From Haliclystus octoradiatus (Eukaryota; Cnidaria; Staurozoa; Stauromedusae; Haliclystidae), in the NCBI GenBank assembly GCA_916610825.1, contig CAKAJK010000003.1:620001-684000 (forward strand): DNA of 64,000 nucleotides. Reading direction: 5' to 3'. Below the pieces are notes generated by a model. The model was given only the letters and a program-made list of their open reading frames with translations. It was not told the origin of the DNA and made no database searches. Positions 27,210 to 40,365 of this stretch are shown in pieces. The number at the start of each line of letters is the position of its first letter. Position 1 is the stretch's first letter. The position numbers were made by a program, and so were the translations under genes.

Positions 27210-28405
27210 TTCAGTGAAAAATTCTGAACAAGAATATTGTATTCAAAACTTCTATTTTACAGTTTCAAATTTTCAACTTTAAACACAGGAAATCTTCAAA
27301 CACGAATTACTCGAGTTATAGTTGAGCTATCATTTCACAAATAGTATATTTGGAATCAGTGCAAAATTGTGAACAAGAATAATGTTCTCAAAAGTTTAAA
27401 ATGTACAGTTTTGAAATCTCGAATTTTAACAAAGTTTTGTACGTCAAACTAAAACAAGAATTTCTCGAGTTATAATTGCGTAATCGTTTCACAAACAGTA
27501 TATTTGGAATCAGTGAAAAATTCTGAACAAGAATATTGTATTCAAAACTTCTATTTTACAGTTTCAAATTTTCAACTTTAAACAAAGGAAATCTTCAAAC
27601 ACGAATTACTCGAGTTATAATCGAGCAATCATTTCACAAATAGTATATTTGGAATCAGTGCAAAATTGTGAACAAGAATAATGTTCTCAAAAGTTTAAAA
27701 TGTACAGTTTTGAAATTTCGAATTTTAACAAAGTTTTGTACGTCAAACTAAAACAAGAATTTCTCGAGTTATAATGGCGTAATCGTTTCACAAATAGTAT
27801 ATTTGGAATCAGTGAAAAATTCTGAACAAGAATATTGTATTCAAAACTTCTATTTTACAGTTTCAAATTTTCAACTTTAAACACAAGAAATCTTCAAACA
27901 CGAATTACTCAAGTTATAGTTGAGCAATCATTTCACAAATAGTATATTTGGAATCAGTGCAAAATTCTGAACAAGAATAATGTTCTCAAAAGTTTAAAAT
28001 GCACAGTTTTGAAATTTCGAATTTTAACAAAGTTTTGTACGTCAAACTAAAACAACAATTTCTCGAGTTATAATGGCGTAATCGTTTCACAAATAGTATA
28101 TTTGGAATCAGTGAAAAATTTTGAACAAGAATATTGTATTCAAAACTTCTATTTTACAGTTTCAAATTTTCAACTTTAAACAAAGGAAATCTTCAAACAC
28201 GAATTACTCGAGTTATAGTTGAGCAATCATTTCACAAATAGTATATTTGGAATCAGTGCAAAATTCTGAACAAGAATAATGTTCTCAAAAGTTTAAAATG
28301 CACAGTTTTGAAATTTCGAATTTTAACAAAGTTTTTTACGTCAAACTAAAACAACAATTTCTCGAGTTATTGTGGCGTAATCGTTTCACAAATAGTATAT
28401 TTGGA
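27210..28405 (+). repeat. B4 cassette, 4-dimer HOR copy 2 (1,196 bp)
   Basis: Same order as the previous four dimers, with private changes: CACAGG and GAGCTATC in the first unit, TAATCGAGC in the second, and GTTTTTTACG with TTATTGTGGCG in the last. Units 123-126 (36,479-37,674) and 146-149 (43,356-44,551) repeat this cassette in the TAATCGAGC form. Confidence 0.83.
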
Positions 28406-30199
28406 ATCAGTGAAAAATTCTGAACAAGAATATTGTATTCAAAACTTATATTTTACAGTTTCAAATTTTCAACTTTAAACATAAGAAATCTTCAAACACG
28501 AATTACTCAAGTTATAGTTGAGCAATCATTTCACAAATAGTATATTTGGAATCAGTGCAAAATTCTGAACAAGAATAATGTTCTCAAAAGTTTAAAATGC
28601 ACAGTTTTGAAATTTCGAATTTTAACAAAGTTTTGTACGTCAAACTAAAACAACAATTTCTCGAGTTATAATGGCGTAATCGTTTCACAAATAGTATATT
28701 TGGAATCAGTGAAAAATTCTGAACAAGAATATTGTATTCAAAACTTCTATTTGACAGTTTCAAATTTTCAACTTTAAACAAAAGAAATCTTCAAACACGA
28801 ATTACTCGAGTTATAGTTGAGCAATCATTTCACAAATAGTATATTTGGAATCAGTGCAAAATTCTGAACAAGAATAATGTTCTCAAAAGTTTAAAATGCA
28901 CAGTTTTGAAATTTCGAATTTTAACAAAGTTTTGTACGTCAAACTAAAACAAGAATTTCTCGAGTTATAATGGCGTAATCGTTTCACAAATAGTATATTT
29001 GGAATCAGTGAAAAATTCTGAACAAGAATATTGTATTCAAAACTTCTATTTTACAGTTTCAAATTTTCAACTTTAAACAAAAGAAATCTTCAAACACGAA
29101 TTACTCGAGTTATAGTTGAGCAATCATTTCACAAATAGTATATTTGGAATCAGTGCAAAATTCTGAACAAGAATAATGTTCTCAAAAGTTTAAAATGCAC
29201 AGTTTTGAAATTTCGAATTTTAACAAAGTTTTGTACGTCAAACTAAAACAACAATTTCTCGAGTTATAATGGCGTAATCGTTTCACAAATAGTATATTTG
29301 GAATCAGTGAAAAATTCTGAACAAGAATATTGTATTCAAAACTTCTATTTTACAGTTTCAAATTTTCAACTTTAAACAAAAGAAATCTTCAAACACGAAT
29401 TACTCGAGTTATAGTTGAGCAATCATTTCACAAATAGTATATTTGGAATCAGTGCAAAATTCTGAACAAGAATAATGTTCTCAAAAGTTTAAAATGCACA
29501 GTTTTGAAATTTCGAATTTTAACAAAGTTTTGTACGTCAAACTAAAACAACAATTTCTCGAGTTATAATGGCGTAATCGTTTCACAAATAGTATATTTGG
29601 AATCAGTGAAAAATTTTGAACAAGAATATTGTATTCAAAACTTCTATTTTACAGTTTCAAATTTTCAACTTTAAACAAGGGAAATCTTCAAACACGAATT
29701 ACTCGAGTTATAGTTGAGCAATCATTTCACAAATAGTATATTTGGAATCAGTGCAAAATTCTGAACAAGAATAATGTTCTCAAAAGTTTAAAATGCACAG
29801 TTTTGAAATTTCGAATTTTAACAAAGTTTTGTACGTCAAACTAAAACAAGAATTTCCCGAGTTATAATGGCGTAATCGTTTCACAAATAGTATATTTGGA
29901 ATCATTGAAAAATTCTGAACAAGAATATTGTATTCAAAACTTCTATTTTACAGTTTCAAATTTTCAACTTTAAACAAAAGAAATCTTCAAACACGAATTA
30001 CTCGAGTTATAGTTGAGCAATCATTTCACAAATAGTATATTTGGAATCAGTGCAAAATTCTGAACAAGAATAATGTTCTCAAAAGTTTAAAATGCACAGT
30101 TTTGAAATTTCGAATTTTAACAAAGTTTTGTACGTCAAACTAAAACAACAATTTCTCGAGTTATAATGGCGTAATCGTTTCACAAATAGTATATTTGGA
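28406..30199 (+). repeat. Units 96-101, no clear higher-order pattern
   Basis: A1/B2, then A3 and A2 dimers with several private substitutions: TTTGACAG at 28,753, CAAGGG near 29,678, TTTCCCGAG near 29,855 and ATCATTG near 29,904. The single-base change at 28,753 removes a minus-strand stop codon and so creates the only moderately long open frame in the window. It is not a gene. Confidence 0.8.
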
Positions 30200-31096
30200 A
30201 TCAGTGAAAAATTCTGAACAAGAATATTGTATTCAAAACTTATATTTTACAGTTTCAAATTTTCAACTTTAAACATAAGAAATCTTCAAACACGAATTAC
30301 TCAAGTTATAGTTGAGCAATCATTTCACAAATAGTATATTTGGAATCAGTGCAAAATTCTGAACAAGAATAATGTTCTCAAAAGTTTAAAATGCACAGTT
30401 TTGAAATTTCGAATTTTAACAAAGTTTTGTACGTCAAACTAAAACAACAATTTCTCGAGTTATAATGGCGTAATCGTTTCACAATAAGTATATTTGGAAT
30501 CAGTGAAAAATTCTGAACAAGAATATTGTATTCATAACTTCTATTTTACAGTTTCAAATTTTCAACTTTAAACAAAAGAAATCTTCAAACACGAATTACT
30601 CGAGTTATAGTTGAGCAATCATTTCACAAATAGTATATTTGGAATCAGTGCAAAATTCTGAACAAGAATAATGTTCTCAAAAGTTTAAAATGCACAGTTT
30701 TGAAATTTCGAATTTTAACAAAGTTTTGTACGTCAAACTAAAACAACAATTTCTCGAGTTATAATGGCGTAATCGTTTCACAAATAGTATATTTGGAATC
30801 AGTGAAAAATTTTGAACAAGAATATTGTATTCAAAACTTCTATTTTACAGTTTCAAATTTTCAACTTTAAACAAAGGAAATCTTCAAACACGAATTACTC
30901 GAGTTATAGTTGAGCAATCATTTCACAAATAGTATATTTGGAATCAGTGCAAAATTCTGAACAAGAATAATGTTCTCAAAAGTTTAAAATGCACAGTTTT
31001 GAAATTTCGAATTTTAACAAAGTTTTGTACGTCAAACTAAAACAACAATTTCTCGAGTTATAATGGCGTAATCGTTTCACAAATAGTATATTTGGA
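30200..31096 (+). repeat. 3-dimer HOR, copy 1 (897 bp)
   Basis: A1/B1, ATTCATAAC-type/B2, A2/B2. The same triplet opens the 9-dimer blocks at 17,044 and 19,735, so it is a recurrent module. CACAATAAG occurs at 30,482. Confidence 0.85.
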
Positions 31097-31993
31097 ATCA
31101 GTGAAAAATTCTGAACAAGAATATTGTATTCAAAACTTATATTTTACAGTTTCAAATTTTCAACTTTAAACATAAGAAATCTTCAAACACGAATTACTCA
31201 AGTTATAGTTGAGCAATCATTTCACAAATAGTATATTTGGAATCAGTGCAAAATTCTGAACAAGAATAATGTTCTCAAAAGTTTAAAATGCACAGTTTTG
31301 AAATTTCGAATTTTAACAAAGTTTTGTACGTCAAACTAAAACAACAATTTCTCGAGTTATAATGGCGTAATCGTTTCACAATAAGTATATTTGGAATCAG
31401 TGAAAAATTCTGAACAAGAATATTGTATTCATAACTTCTATTTTACAGTTTTAAATTTTCAACTTTAAACAAAAGAAATCTTCAAACACGAATTACTCGA
31501 GTTATAGTTGAGCAATCATTTCACAAATAGTATATTTGGAATCAGTGCAAAATTCTGAACAAGAATAATGTTCTCAAAAGTTTAAAATGCACAGTTTTGA
31601 AATTTCGAATTTTAACAAAGTTTTGTACGTCAAACTAAAACAACAATTTCTCGAGTTATAATGGCGTAATCGTTTCACAAATAGTATATTTGGAATCAGT
31701 GAAAAATTTTGAACAAGAATATTGTATTCAAAACTTCTATTTTACAGTTTCAAATTTTCAACTTTAAACAAAGGAAATCTTCAAACACGAATTACTCGAG
31801 TTATAGTTGAGCAATCATTTCACAAATAGTATATTTGGAATCAGTGCAAAATTCTGAACAAGAATAATGTTCTCAAAAGTTTAAAATGCACAGTTTTGAA
31901 ATTTCGAATTTTAACAAAGTTTTGTACGTCAAACTAAAACAACAATTTCTCGAGTTATAATGGCGTAATCGTTTCACAAATAGTATATTTGGA
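31097..31993 (+). repeat. 3-dimer HOR, copy 2 (897 bp)
   Basis: Tandem repeat of the preceding triplet, with CACAATAAG at 31,379. One private change is seen, CAGTTTTAAATTT near 31,450 where other copies have CAGTTTCAAATTT. Confidence 0.85.
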
Positions 31994-33787
31994 ATCAGTG
32001 AAAAATTCTGAACAAGAATATTGTATTCAAAACTTATATTTTACAGTTTCAAATTTTCAACTTTAAACATAAGAAATCTTCAAACACGAATTACTCAAGT
32101 TATAGTTGAGCAATCATTTCAGAAATAGTATATTTGGAATCAGTGCAAAATTCTGAACAAGAATAATGTTCTCAAAAGTTTAAAATGCACAGTTTTGAAA
32201 TTTCGAATTTTAACAAAGTTTTGTACGTCAAACTAAAACAACAATTTCTCGAGTTATAATGGCGTAATCGTTTCACAAATAGTATATTTGGAATCAGTGA
32301 AAAATTCTGAACAAGAATATTGTATTCAAAACTTCTATTTTACAGTTTCAAATTTTCAACTTTAAACAAAAGAAATCTTCAAGCACGAATTACTCGAGTT
32401 ATAGTTGAGCAATCATTTCACAAATAGTATATTTGGAATCAGTGCAAAATTCTGAACAAGAATAATGTTCTCAAAAGTTTAAAATGCACAGTTTTGAAAT
32501 TTCGAATTTTAACAAAGTTTTGTACGTCAAACTAAAACAAGAATTTCTCGAGTTATAATGGCGTAATCGTTTCACAAATAGTATATTTGGAATCAGTGAA
32601 AAATTCTGAACAAGAATATTGTATTCAAAACTTCTATTTTACAGTTTCAAATTTTCAACTTTAAACAAAAGAAATCTTCAAACACGAATTACTCGAGTTA
32701 TAGTTGAGCAATCATTTCACAAATAGTATATTTGGAATCAGTGCAAAATTCTGAACAAGAATAATGTTCTCAAAAGTTTAAAATGCACAGTTTTGAAATT
32801 TCGAATTTTAACAAAGTTTTGTACGTCAAACTAAAACAACAATTTCTCGAGTTATAATGGCGTAATCGTTTCACAAATAGTATATTTGGAATCAGTGAAA
32901 AATTCTGAACAAGAATATTGTATTCAAAACTTCTATTTTACAGTTTCAAATTTTCAACTTTAAACAAAAGAAATCTTCAAACACGAATTACTCGAGTTAT
33001 AGTTGAGCAATCATTTCACAAATAGTATATTTGGAATCAGTGCAAAATTCTGAACAAGAATAATGTTCTCAAAAGTTTAAAATGCACAGTTTTGAAATTT
33101 CGAATTTTAACAAAGTTTTGTACGTCAAACTAAAACAAGAATTTCTCGAGTTATAATGGCGTAATCGTTTCACAAATAGTATATTTGGAATCAGTGAAAA
33201 ATTCTGAACAAGAATATTGTATTCAAAACTTCTATTTTACAGTTTCAAATTTTCAACTTTAAACAAAAGAAATCTTCAAACACGAATTACTCGAGTTATA
33301 GTTGAGCAATCATTTCACAAATAGTATATTTGGAATCAGTGCAAAATTCTGAACAAGAATAATGTTCTCAAAAGTTTAAAATGCACAGTTTTGAAATTTC
33401 GAATTTTAACAAAGTTTTGTACGTCAAACTAAAACAACAATTTCTCGAGTTATAATGGCGTAATCGTTTCACAAATAGTATATTTGGAATCAGTGAAAAA
33501 TTCTGAACAAGAATATTGTATTCAAAACTTCTATTTTACAGTTTCAAATTTTCAACTTTAAACAAAAGAAATCTTCAAACACGAATTACTCGAGTTATAG
33601 TTGAGCAATCATTTCACAAATAGTATATTTGGAATCAGTGCAAAATTCTGAACAAGAATAATGTTCTCAAAAGTTTAAAATGCACAGTTTTGAAATTTCG
33701 AATTTTAACAAAGTTTTGTACGTCAAACTAAAACAAGAATTTCTCGAGTTATAATGGCGTAATCGTTTCACAAATAGTATATTTGGA
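31994..33787 (+). repeat. Units 108-113, A1 then A3 dimers
   Basis: A1/B2 with TTTCAGAAATAG near 32,119, then A3/B3 with CAAGCACG at about 32,381, then A3 dimers alternating B2, B3, B2, B3. CAAGCACG recurs once, 5,681 bp (19 dimers) downstream at about 38,062, after another A1 unit. The order is therefore duplicated over a longer range. Confidence 0.82.
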
Positions 33788-36700
33788 ATCAGTGAAAAAT
33801 TCTGAACAAGAATATTGTATTCAAAACTTCTATTTTACAGTTTCAAATTTTCAACTTTAAACAAAAGAAATCTTCAAACACGAATTACTCGAGTTATAGT
33901 TGAGCAATCATTTCACAAATAGTATATTTGGAATCAGTGCAAAATTCTGAACAAGAATAATGTTCTCAAAAGTTTAAAATGCACAGTTTTGAAATTTCGA
34001 ATTTTAACAAAGTTTTGTACGTCAAACTAAAACAAGAATTTCTCGAGTTATAATGGCGTAATCGTTTCACAAATAGTATATTTGGAATCAGTGAAAAATT
34101 CTGAACAAGAATATTGTATTCAAAACTTCTATTTTACAGTTTCAAATTTTCAACTTTAAACAAAAGAAATCTTCAAACACGAATTACTCGAGTTATAGTT
34201 GAGCAATCATTTCACAAATAGTATATTTGGAATCAGTGCAAAATTCTGAACAAGAATAATGTTCTCAAAAGTTTAAAATGCACAGTTTTGAAATTTCGAA
34301 TTTTAACAAAGTTTTGTACGTCAAACTAAAACAAGAATTTCTCGAGTTATAATGGCGTAATCGTTTCACAAATAGTATATTTGGAATCAGTGAAAAATTC
34401 TGAACAAGAATATTGTATTCAAAACTTCTATTTTACAGTTTCAAATTTTCAACTTTAAACAAAAGAAATCTTCAAACACGAATTACTCGAGTTATAGTTG
34501 AGCAATCATTTCACAAATAGTATATTTGGAATCAGTGCAAAATTCTGAACAAGAATAATGTTCTCAAAAGTTTAAAATGCACAGTTTTGAAATTTCGAAT
34601 TTTAACAAAGTTTTGTACGTCAAACTAAAACAAGAATTTCTCGAGTTATAATGGCGTAATCGTTTCACAAATAGTATATTTGGAATCAGTGAAAAATTCT
34701 GAACAAGAATATTGTATTCAAAACTTCTATTTTACAGTTTCAAATTTTCAACTTTAAACAAAAGAAATCTTCAAACACGAATTACTCGAGTTATAGTTGA
34801 GCAATCATTTCACAAATAGTATATTTGGAATCAGTGCAAAATTCTGAACAAGAATAATGTTCTCAAAAGTTTAAAATGCACAGTTTTGAAATTTCGAATT
34901 TTAACAAAGTTTTGTACGTCAAACTAAAACAAGAATTTCTCGAGTTATAATGGCGTAATCGTTTCACAAATAGTATATTTGGAATCAGTGAAAAATTCTG
35001 AACAAGAATATTGTATTCAAAACTTCTATTTTACAGTTTCAAATTTTCAACTTTAAACAAAAGAAATCTTCAAACACGAATTACTCGAGTTATAGTTGAG
35101 CAATCATTTCACAAATAGTATATTTGGAATCAGTGCAAAATTCTGAACAAGAATAATGTTCTCAAAAGTTTAAAATGCACAGTTTTGAAATTTCGAATTT
35201 TAACAAAGTTTTGTACGTCAAACTAAAACAACAATTTCTCGAGTTATAATGGCGTAATCGTTTCACAAATAGTATATTTGGAATCAGTGAAAAATTTTTA
35301 ACAAGAATATTGTATTCAAAACTTCTATTTTACAGTTTCAAATTTTCAACTTTAAACAAAGGAAATCTTCAAACACGAATTACTCGAGTTATAGTTGAGC
35401 AATCATTTCACAAATAGTATATTTGGAATCAGTGCAAAATTCTGAACAAGAATAATGTTCTCAAAAGTTTAAAATGCACAGTTTTGAAATTTCGAATTTT
35501 AACAAAGTTTTGTACGTCAAACTAAAACAACAATTTCTCGAGTTATAATGGCGTAATCGTTTCACAAATAGTATATTTGGAATCAGTGAAAAATTCTGAA
35601 CAAGAATATTGTATTCAAAACTTCTATTTTACAGTTTCAAATTTTCAACTTTAAACAAAAGAAATCTTCAAACACGAATTACTCGAGTTATAGTTGAGCA
35701 ATCATTTCACAAATAGTATATTTGGAATCAGTGCAAAATTCTGAACAAGAATAATGTTCTCAAAAGTTTAAAATGCACAGTTTTGAAATTTCGAATTTTA
35801 ACAAAGTTTTGTACGTCAAACTAAAACACAAATTTCTCGAGTTATAATGGCGTAATCGTTTCACAAATAGTATATTTGGAATCAGTGAAAAATTCTGAAC
35901 AAGAATATTGTATTCAAAACTTCTATTTTACAGTTTCAAATTTTCAACTTTAAACAAAAGAAATCTTCAAACACGAATTACTCGAGTTATAGTTGAGCAA
36001 TCATTTCACAAATAGTATATTTGGAATCAGTGCAATTTTCTGAACAAGAATAATGTTCTCAAAAGTTTAAAATGCACAGTTTTGAAATTTCGAATTTTAA
36101 CAAAGTTTTGTACGTCAAACTAAAACAACAATTTCTCGAGTTATAATGGCGTAATCGTTTCACAAATAGTATATTTGGAATCAGTGAAAAATTTTGAACA
36201 AGAATATTGTATTCAAAACTTCTATTTTACAGTTTCAAATTTTCAACTTTAAACAAAGGAAATCTTCAAACACGAATTACTCGAGTTATAGTTGAGCAAT
36301 CATTTCACAAATAGTATATTTGGAATCAGTGCAAAATTGTGAACAAGAATAAGGTTCTCAAAAGTTTAAAATGTACAGTTTTGAAATTTCGAATTTTAAC
36401 AAAGTTTTGTACGTCAAACTAAAACAAGAATTTCTCGAGTTATAATGGCGTAATCGTTTCACAAATAGTATATTTGGATTCAGTGAAAAATTCTGAACAA
36501 GAATATTGTATTCAAAACTTCTATTTTACAGTTTCAAATTTTCAACTTTAAACAAAGGAAATCTTCAAACACGAATTACTCGAGTTATAGTTGAGCAATC
36601 ATTTCACAAATAGTATATTTGGAATCAGTGCAAAATTGTGAACAAGAATAATGTTCTCAAAAGTTTAAAATGTACAGTTTTGAAATCTCGAATTTTAACA

Positions 36701-38272
36701 AAGTTTTGTACGTCAAACTAAAACAAGAATTTCTCGAGTTATAATTGCGTAATCGTTTCACAAACAGTATATTTGGAATCAGTGAAAAATTCTGAACAAG
36801 AATATTGTATTCAAAACTTCTATTTTACAGTTTCAAATTTTCAACTTTAAACAAAGGAAATCTTCAAACACGAATTACTCGAGTTATAATCGAGCAATCA
36901 TTTCACAAATAGTATATTTGGAATCAGTGCAAAATTGTGAACAAGAATAATGTTCTCAAAAGTTTAAAATGTACAGTTTTGAAATTTCGAATTTTAACAA
37001 AGTTTTGTACGTCAAACTAAAACAAGAATTTCTCGAGTTATAATGGCGTAATCGTTTCACAAATAGTATATTTGGAATCAGTGAAAAATTCTGAACAAGA
37101 ATATTGTATTCAAAACTTCTATTTTACAGTTTCAAATTTTCAACTTTAAACACAAGAAATCTTCAAACACGAATTACTCAAGTTATAGTTGAGCAATCAT
37201 TTCACAAATAGTATATTTGGAATCAGTGCAAAATTCTGAACAAGAATAATGTTCTCAAAAGTTTAAAATGCACAGTTTTGAAATTTCGAATTTTAACAAA
37301 GTTTTGTACGTCAAACTAAAACAACAATTTCCCGAGTTATAATGGCGTAATCGTTTCACAAATAGTATATTTGGAATCAGTGAAAAATTTTGAACAAGAA
37401 TATTGTATTCAAAACTTCTATTTTACAGTTTCAAATTTTCAACTTTAAACAAAGGAAATCTTCAAACACGAATTACTCGAGTTATAGTTGAGCAATCATT
37501 TCACAAATAGTATATTTGGAATCAGTGCAAAATTCTGAACAAGAATAATGTTCTCAAAAGTTTAAAATGCACAGTTTTGAAATTTCGAATTTTAACAAAG
37601 TTTTGTACGTCAAACTAAAACAACAATTTCTCGAGTTATAATGGCGTAATCGTTTCACAAATAATATATTTGGAATCAGTGAAAAATTCTGAACAAGAAT
37701 ATTGTATTCAAAACTTATATTTTACAGTTTCAAATTTTCAACTTTAAACATAAGAAATCTTCAAACACGAATTACTCAAGTTATAGTTGAGCAATCATTT
37801 CACAAATAGTATATTTGGAATCAGTGCAAAATTCTGAACAAGAATAATGTTCTCAAAAGTTTAAAATGCACAGTTTTGAAATTTCGAATTTTAACAAAGT
37901 TTTGTACGTCAAACTAAAACAACAATTTCTCGAGTTATAATGGCGTAATCGTTTCACAAATAGTATATTTGGAATCAGTGAAAAATTCTGAACAAGAATA
38001 TTGTATTCAAAACTTCTATTTTACAGTTTCAAATTTTCAACTTTAAACAAAAGAAATCTTCAAGCACGAATTACTCGAGTTATAGTTGAGCAATCATTTC
38101 ACAAATAGTATATTTGGAATCAGTGCAAAATTCTGAACAAGAATAATGTTCTCAAAAGTTTAAAATGCACAGTTTTGAAATTTCGAATTTTAACAAAGTT
38201 TTGTACGTCAAACTAAAACAAGAATTTCTCGAGTTATAATGGCGTAATCGTTTCACAAATAGTATATTTGGA
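33788..38272 (+). repeat. 15-dimer segmental duplication, copy 1
   Basis: A run of A3/B3 dimers, then A3/B2, A2/B2, an A3 unit with AAAACACAAATTT in B (near 35,824), the GTGCAATTTTCTG unit, the B4 cassette, and units with TTTCCCGAG, ATAATATATTT (37,661) and A1. Each marker recurs 6,877 bp (23 dimers) downstream. Private changes are GAAAAATTTTTAAC near 35,290 and CAAGCACG near 38,062. Confidence 0.88.
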
Positions 38273-40365
38273 ATCAGTGAAAAATTCTGAACAAGAATAT
38301 TGTATTCAAAACTTCTATTTTACAGTTTCAAATTTTCAACTTTAAACAAAAGAAATCTTCAAACACGAATTACTCGAGTTATAGTTGAGCAATCATTTCA
38401 CAAATAGTATATTTGGAATCAGTGCAAAATTCTGAACAAGAATAATGTTCTCAAAAGTTTAAAATGCACAGTTTTGAAATTTCGAATTTTAACAAAGTTT
38501 TGTACGTCAAACTAAAACAACAATTTCTCGAGTTATAATGGCGTAATCGTTTCACAAATAGTATATTTGGAATCAGTGAAAAATTCTGAACAAGAATATT
38601 GTATTCAAAACTTCTATTTTACAGTTTCAAATTTTCAACTTTAAACAAAAGAAATCTTCAAACACGAATTACTCGAGTTATAGTTGAGCAATCATTTCAC
38701 AAATAGTATATTTGGAATCAGTGCAAAATTCTGAACAAGAATAATGTTCTCAAAAGTTTAAAATGCACAGTTTTGAAATTTCGAATTTTAACAAAGTTTT
38801 GTACGTCAAACTAAAACAAGAATTTCTCGAGTTATAATGGCGTAATCGTTTCACAAATAGTATATTTGGAATCAGTGAAAAATTCTGAACAAGAATATTG
38901 TATTCAAAACTTCTATTTTACAGTTTCAAATTTTCAACTTTAAACAAAAGAAATCTTCAAACACGAATTACTCGAGTTATAGTTGAGCAATCATTTCACA
39001 AATAGTATATTTGGAATCAGTGCAAAATTCTGAACAAGAATAATGTTCTCAAAAGTTTAAAATGCACAGTTTTGAAATTTCGAATTTTAACAAAGTTTTG
39101 TACGTCAAACTAAAACAAGAATTTCTCGAGTTATAATGGCGTAATCGTTTCACAAATAGTATATTTGGAATCAGTGAAAAATTCTGAACAAGAATATTGT
39201 ATTCAAAACTTCTATTTTACAGTTTCAAATTTTCAACTTTAAACAAAAGAAATCTTCAAACACGAATTACTCGAGTTATAGTTGAGCAATCATTTCACAA
39301 ATAGTATATTTGGAATCAGTGCAAAATTCTGAACAAGAATAATGTTCTCAAAAGTTTAAAATGCACAGTTTTGAAATTTCGAATTTTAACAAAGTTTTGT
39401 ACGTCAAACTAAAACAAGAATTTCTCGAGTTATAATGGCGTAATCGTTTCACAAATAGTATATTTGGAATCAGTGAAAAATTCTGAACAAGAATATTGTA
39501 TTCAAAACTTCTATTTTACAGTTTCAAATTTTCAACTTTAAACAAAAGAAATCTTCAAACACGAATTACTCGAGTTATAGTTGAGCAATCATTTCACAAA
39601 TAGTATATTTGGAATCAGTGCAAAATTCTGAACAAGAATAATGTTCTCAAAAGTTTAAAATGCACAGTTTTGAAATTTCGAATTTTAACAAAGTTTTGTA
39701 CGTCAAACTAAAACAAGAATTTCTCGAGTTATAATGGCGTAATCGTTTCACAAATAGTATATTTGGAATCAGTGAAAAATTCTGAACAAGAATATTGTAT
39801 TCAAAACTTCTATTTTACAGTTTCAAATTTTCAACTTTAAACAAAAGAAATCTTCAAACACGAATTACTCGAGTTATAGTTGAGCAATCATTTCACAAAT
39901 AGTATATTTGGAATCAGTGCAAAATTCTGAACAAGAATAATGTTCTCAAAAGTTTAAAATGCACAGTTTTGAAATTTCGAATTTTAACAAAGTTTTGTAC
40001 GTCAAACTAAAACAACAATTTCTCGAGTTATAATGGCGTAATCGTTTCACAAATAGTATATTTGGAATCAGTGAAAAATTTTGAACAAGAATATTGTATT
40101 CAAAACTTCTATTTTACAGTTTCAAATTTTCAACTTTAAACAAAGGAAATCTTCAAACACGAATTACTCGAGTTATAGTTGAGCAATCATTTCACAAATA
40201 GTATATTTGGAATCAGTGCAAAATTCTGAACAAGAATAATGTTCTCAAAAGTTTAAAATGCACAGTTTTGAAATTTCGAATTTTAACAAAGTTTTGTACG
40301 TCAAACTAAAACAACAATTTCTCGAGTTATAATGGCGTAATCGTTTCACAAATAGTATATTTGGA
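38273..40365 (+). repeat. 7-dimer HOR, copy 1 (2,093 bp)
   Basis: Order is A3/B2, four A3/B3, A3/B2, A2/B2. It sits between the two copies of the 15-dimer segment. All diagnostic sites agree with the next copy. Confidence 0.9.

Noticed and set aside
28584..28781. A 65-codon open frame on the minus strand
   Set aside because: It spans parts of an A and a B half and is open only because one substitution (G at 28,753 in TTTGACAG, where other units have TTTTACAG) removes a TAA stop present in the other copies. It would start at TTG, not ATG. Composition is that of the satellite and the frame is closed in the other units, so it is chance.
19735..30200. A 35-dimer (10,465-bp) higher-order repeat linking B1 and GTGCAATTTTCTG markers
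   Set aside because: Several marker pairs are 10,465 bp apart, but the unit order between them does not match (for example unit 70 is A1/B2 while unit 105 is A1/B1). Since all left-domain distances are multiples of 299, such coincidences are expected. Only the cassette around units 86-90 and 121-125 is truly shared.
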